DNA of 64,000 bases from Pancytospora philotis (Eukaryota; Microsporidia): positions 1 to 64,000 of the forward strand of contig JALRLY010000262.1 in NCBI GenBank assembly GCA_023647555.1, in the 5' to 3' direction. Shown here one piece after another: positions 63,253-64,000 of the stretch (positions within the stretch are counted from its first letter, which is position 1; every line of letters begins with the position of its first letter). The notes under the pieces are model-generated. The model was not told where the DNA came from, made no database searches, and saw nothing but the letters and a program-made list of their open reading frames with translations. A program made the translations under genes and the position numbers.

Positions 63253-64000
63253 ATGCGATCGCTGGCGAAGATGCTTTCTTGCTCTGTGCTTCTTGTAGCT
63301 GCGCGATTGGACGTAGACGCTGTGGTGCGCGCGTTGGGGGAGCGCCACCCCGGAGGTGTGTTTGTGGACCCTGAGGGCCCGCTGAACATTCTGTGCGGGC
63401 ATCCTCTGCTTAATAACGACATGGTTACCAAGAAGCGCAAGTACGCAGCGCTGGTGCGCACGGCGTACAGCTACACGAGTGATGCGAGCGAGCTCAAGTC
63501 GGAGTACACCAGAGATGTGCGGAATGATGGTATTCGTGAGCTGGGCAGCAGTACCGCTGCGATGCAGTATCTGAAGGCGTATTACAAGGCGCTTGAGGCC
63601 ATGTTCACAGTCGTCGATGGTGCAGCGGTTGTTAATGAGGCTGTGCAGACGACGTTCCTCCGTTGCCTCACGCCCGAGAAACGTTTGAAGCTCTATGCGG
63701 TGCTTCTGGTACTCGCTGGCGGCGGCGACATTCGCGTTATGACGCAAAGCCATGAATCCGATGGCTGTGAGGCGCATTACCGGGTGTGTTTCTTCATTGC
63801 AGATACGAATAAAGCTCTGCTTGAGCTCTACTTAAACCCGGTGGAGGACGACGATGCTTCGGCGGTCTTTCGCTTCTTCGGCAACTACGGCGGCAACAAG
63901 GTGGGTGAGGTCGAGTCCTACGGTCTCCACTATACAGACAGCCCGAGCTTCCTGATCCAGGCGTATCTCAGTGAGTCCATCGAATGCGAAGAAGATGCGG
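63253..64000 (+). CDS. Predicted secreted protein, truncated by window end
   Basis: 249 complete codons, open to the right edge. Start MRSLAKMLSCSVLLVAARLDVDA, a plausible signal peptide, after AAAAATTACCGGCAGACCCC. The mature part has a helical block (LRCLTPEKRLKLYAVLLVLA) and then short beta strands (YRVCFFIADTNKALLELYL, VFRFFGNYGGNKVGEVES). It does not resemble the A-D family. Third secreted gene in a row. Family unknown; the mixed fold and the LTPEKRLKLYAVL helix should help a search. Confidence 0.7.
   Translation, partial: MRSLAKMLSCSVLLVAARLDVDAVVRALGERHPGGVFVDPEGPLNILCGHPLLNNDMVTKKRKYAALVRTAYSYTSDASELKSEYTRDVRNDGIRELGSSTAAMQYLKAYYKALEAMFTVVDGAAVVNEAVQTTFLRCLTPEKRLKLYAVLLVLAGGGDIRVMTQSHESDGCEAHYRVCFFIADTNKALLELYLNPVEDDDASAVFRFFGNYGGNKVGEVESYGLHYTDSPSFLIQAYLSESIECEEDA

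Noticed and set aside
1..64000. Bacterial operon, mobile element or CRISPR interpretation
   Set aside because: Gene content is eukaryotic nuclear (MCM2, RFC, TAF7, RanGAP, SNARE-like). No transposase, integrase, terminal inverted repeats or spaced repeats were seen.

Overview
The window reads as a compact eukaryotic nuclear genome with no detectable introns, most likely a microsporidian. The evidence is about 45 intact single-exon genes in 64 kb, mostly 100-500 bp apart on alternating strands. Core eukaryotic proteins are present in shortened form, for example a 261-residue Orc1/Cdc6 and an 88-residue glutaredoxin. About one gene in three encodes a protein with an N-terminal signal peptide or other membrane-directed N-terminus and mostly no known family. 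A short AAATTTT-type element followed by a CCC-type run lies just before many ATG codons, a layout described for microsporidian genes. Third codon positions are strongly G/C in most housekeeping genes, which is unusual for the group; I cannot assign a genus.

Layout. 1-12.8 kb: Clp1, NC2-alpha, a secreted protein, MCM2, an OTU protease, MLH1, an Ase1/PRC1-like microtubule bundler, a small unknown gene, Orc1/Cdc6 and an NF-YC-like protein. 13-15 kb: the first member (A) of a secreted paralog family and a frameshifted secreted relic. 15-31.7 kb: exopolyphosphatase, Mrt4, a karyopherin, glutaredoxin, Fcf1, Ytm1, TAF7, a bromodomain-associated histone-fold protein and a small RFC subunit, with five secreted or membrane proteins between them. 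32-35 kb: tandem copies B and C of the secreted family. 35.7-46 kb: unknowns, a degenerate secreted chitin deacetylase, a tail-anchored SNARE-like protein, an RPEL-motif protein, a beta-propeller, a CDK, an 86-residue MscS-like fragment and an otubain. 46-48 kb: ribosomal protein uL1 and a 1.3-kb gene-poor stretch holding a perfect palindrome and a long imperfect hairpin (candidate structured RNA). 48-59.5 kb: a C2H2 protein, Pch2/TRIP13, RanGAP, a WNK-like kinase with two SAM-like repeats, a secreted M16-type protein without its zinc motif, Tma46 and a beta-propeller. 59.8-64 kb: three consecutive secreted genes, including diverged family member D.

Functional themes. Replication and repair: MCM2, Orc1/Cdc6, RFC, MLH1. 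Transcription: NC2-alpha, NF-YC, TAF7, the BTP histone-fold protein, CDK10/11-like kinase. Ribosome production: Fcf1, Ytm1, Mrt4, uL1, Tma46. Nuclear transport: RanGAP and a karyopherin. The accessory layer is a set of likely host-facing secreted proteins, including a four-member family with a shared promoter-start block and two secreted proteins that keep a peptidase or deacetylase fold but have lost catalytic residues. Starts were set at the first credible ATG, using the upstream element and signal peptides where available. I found no tRNA, rRNA, transposon or CRISPR.
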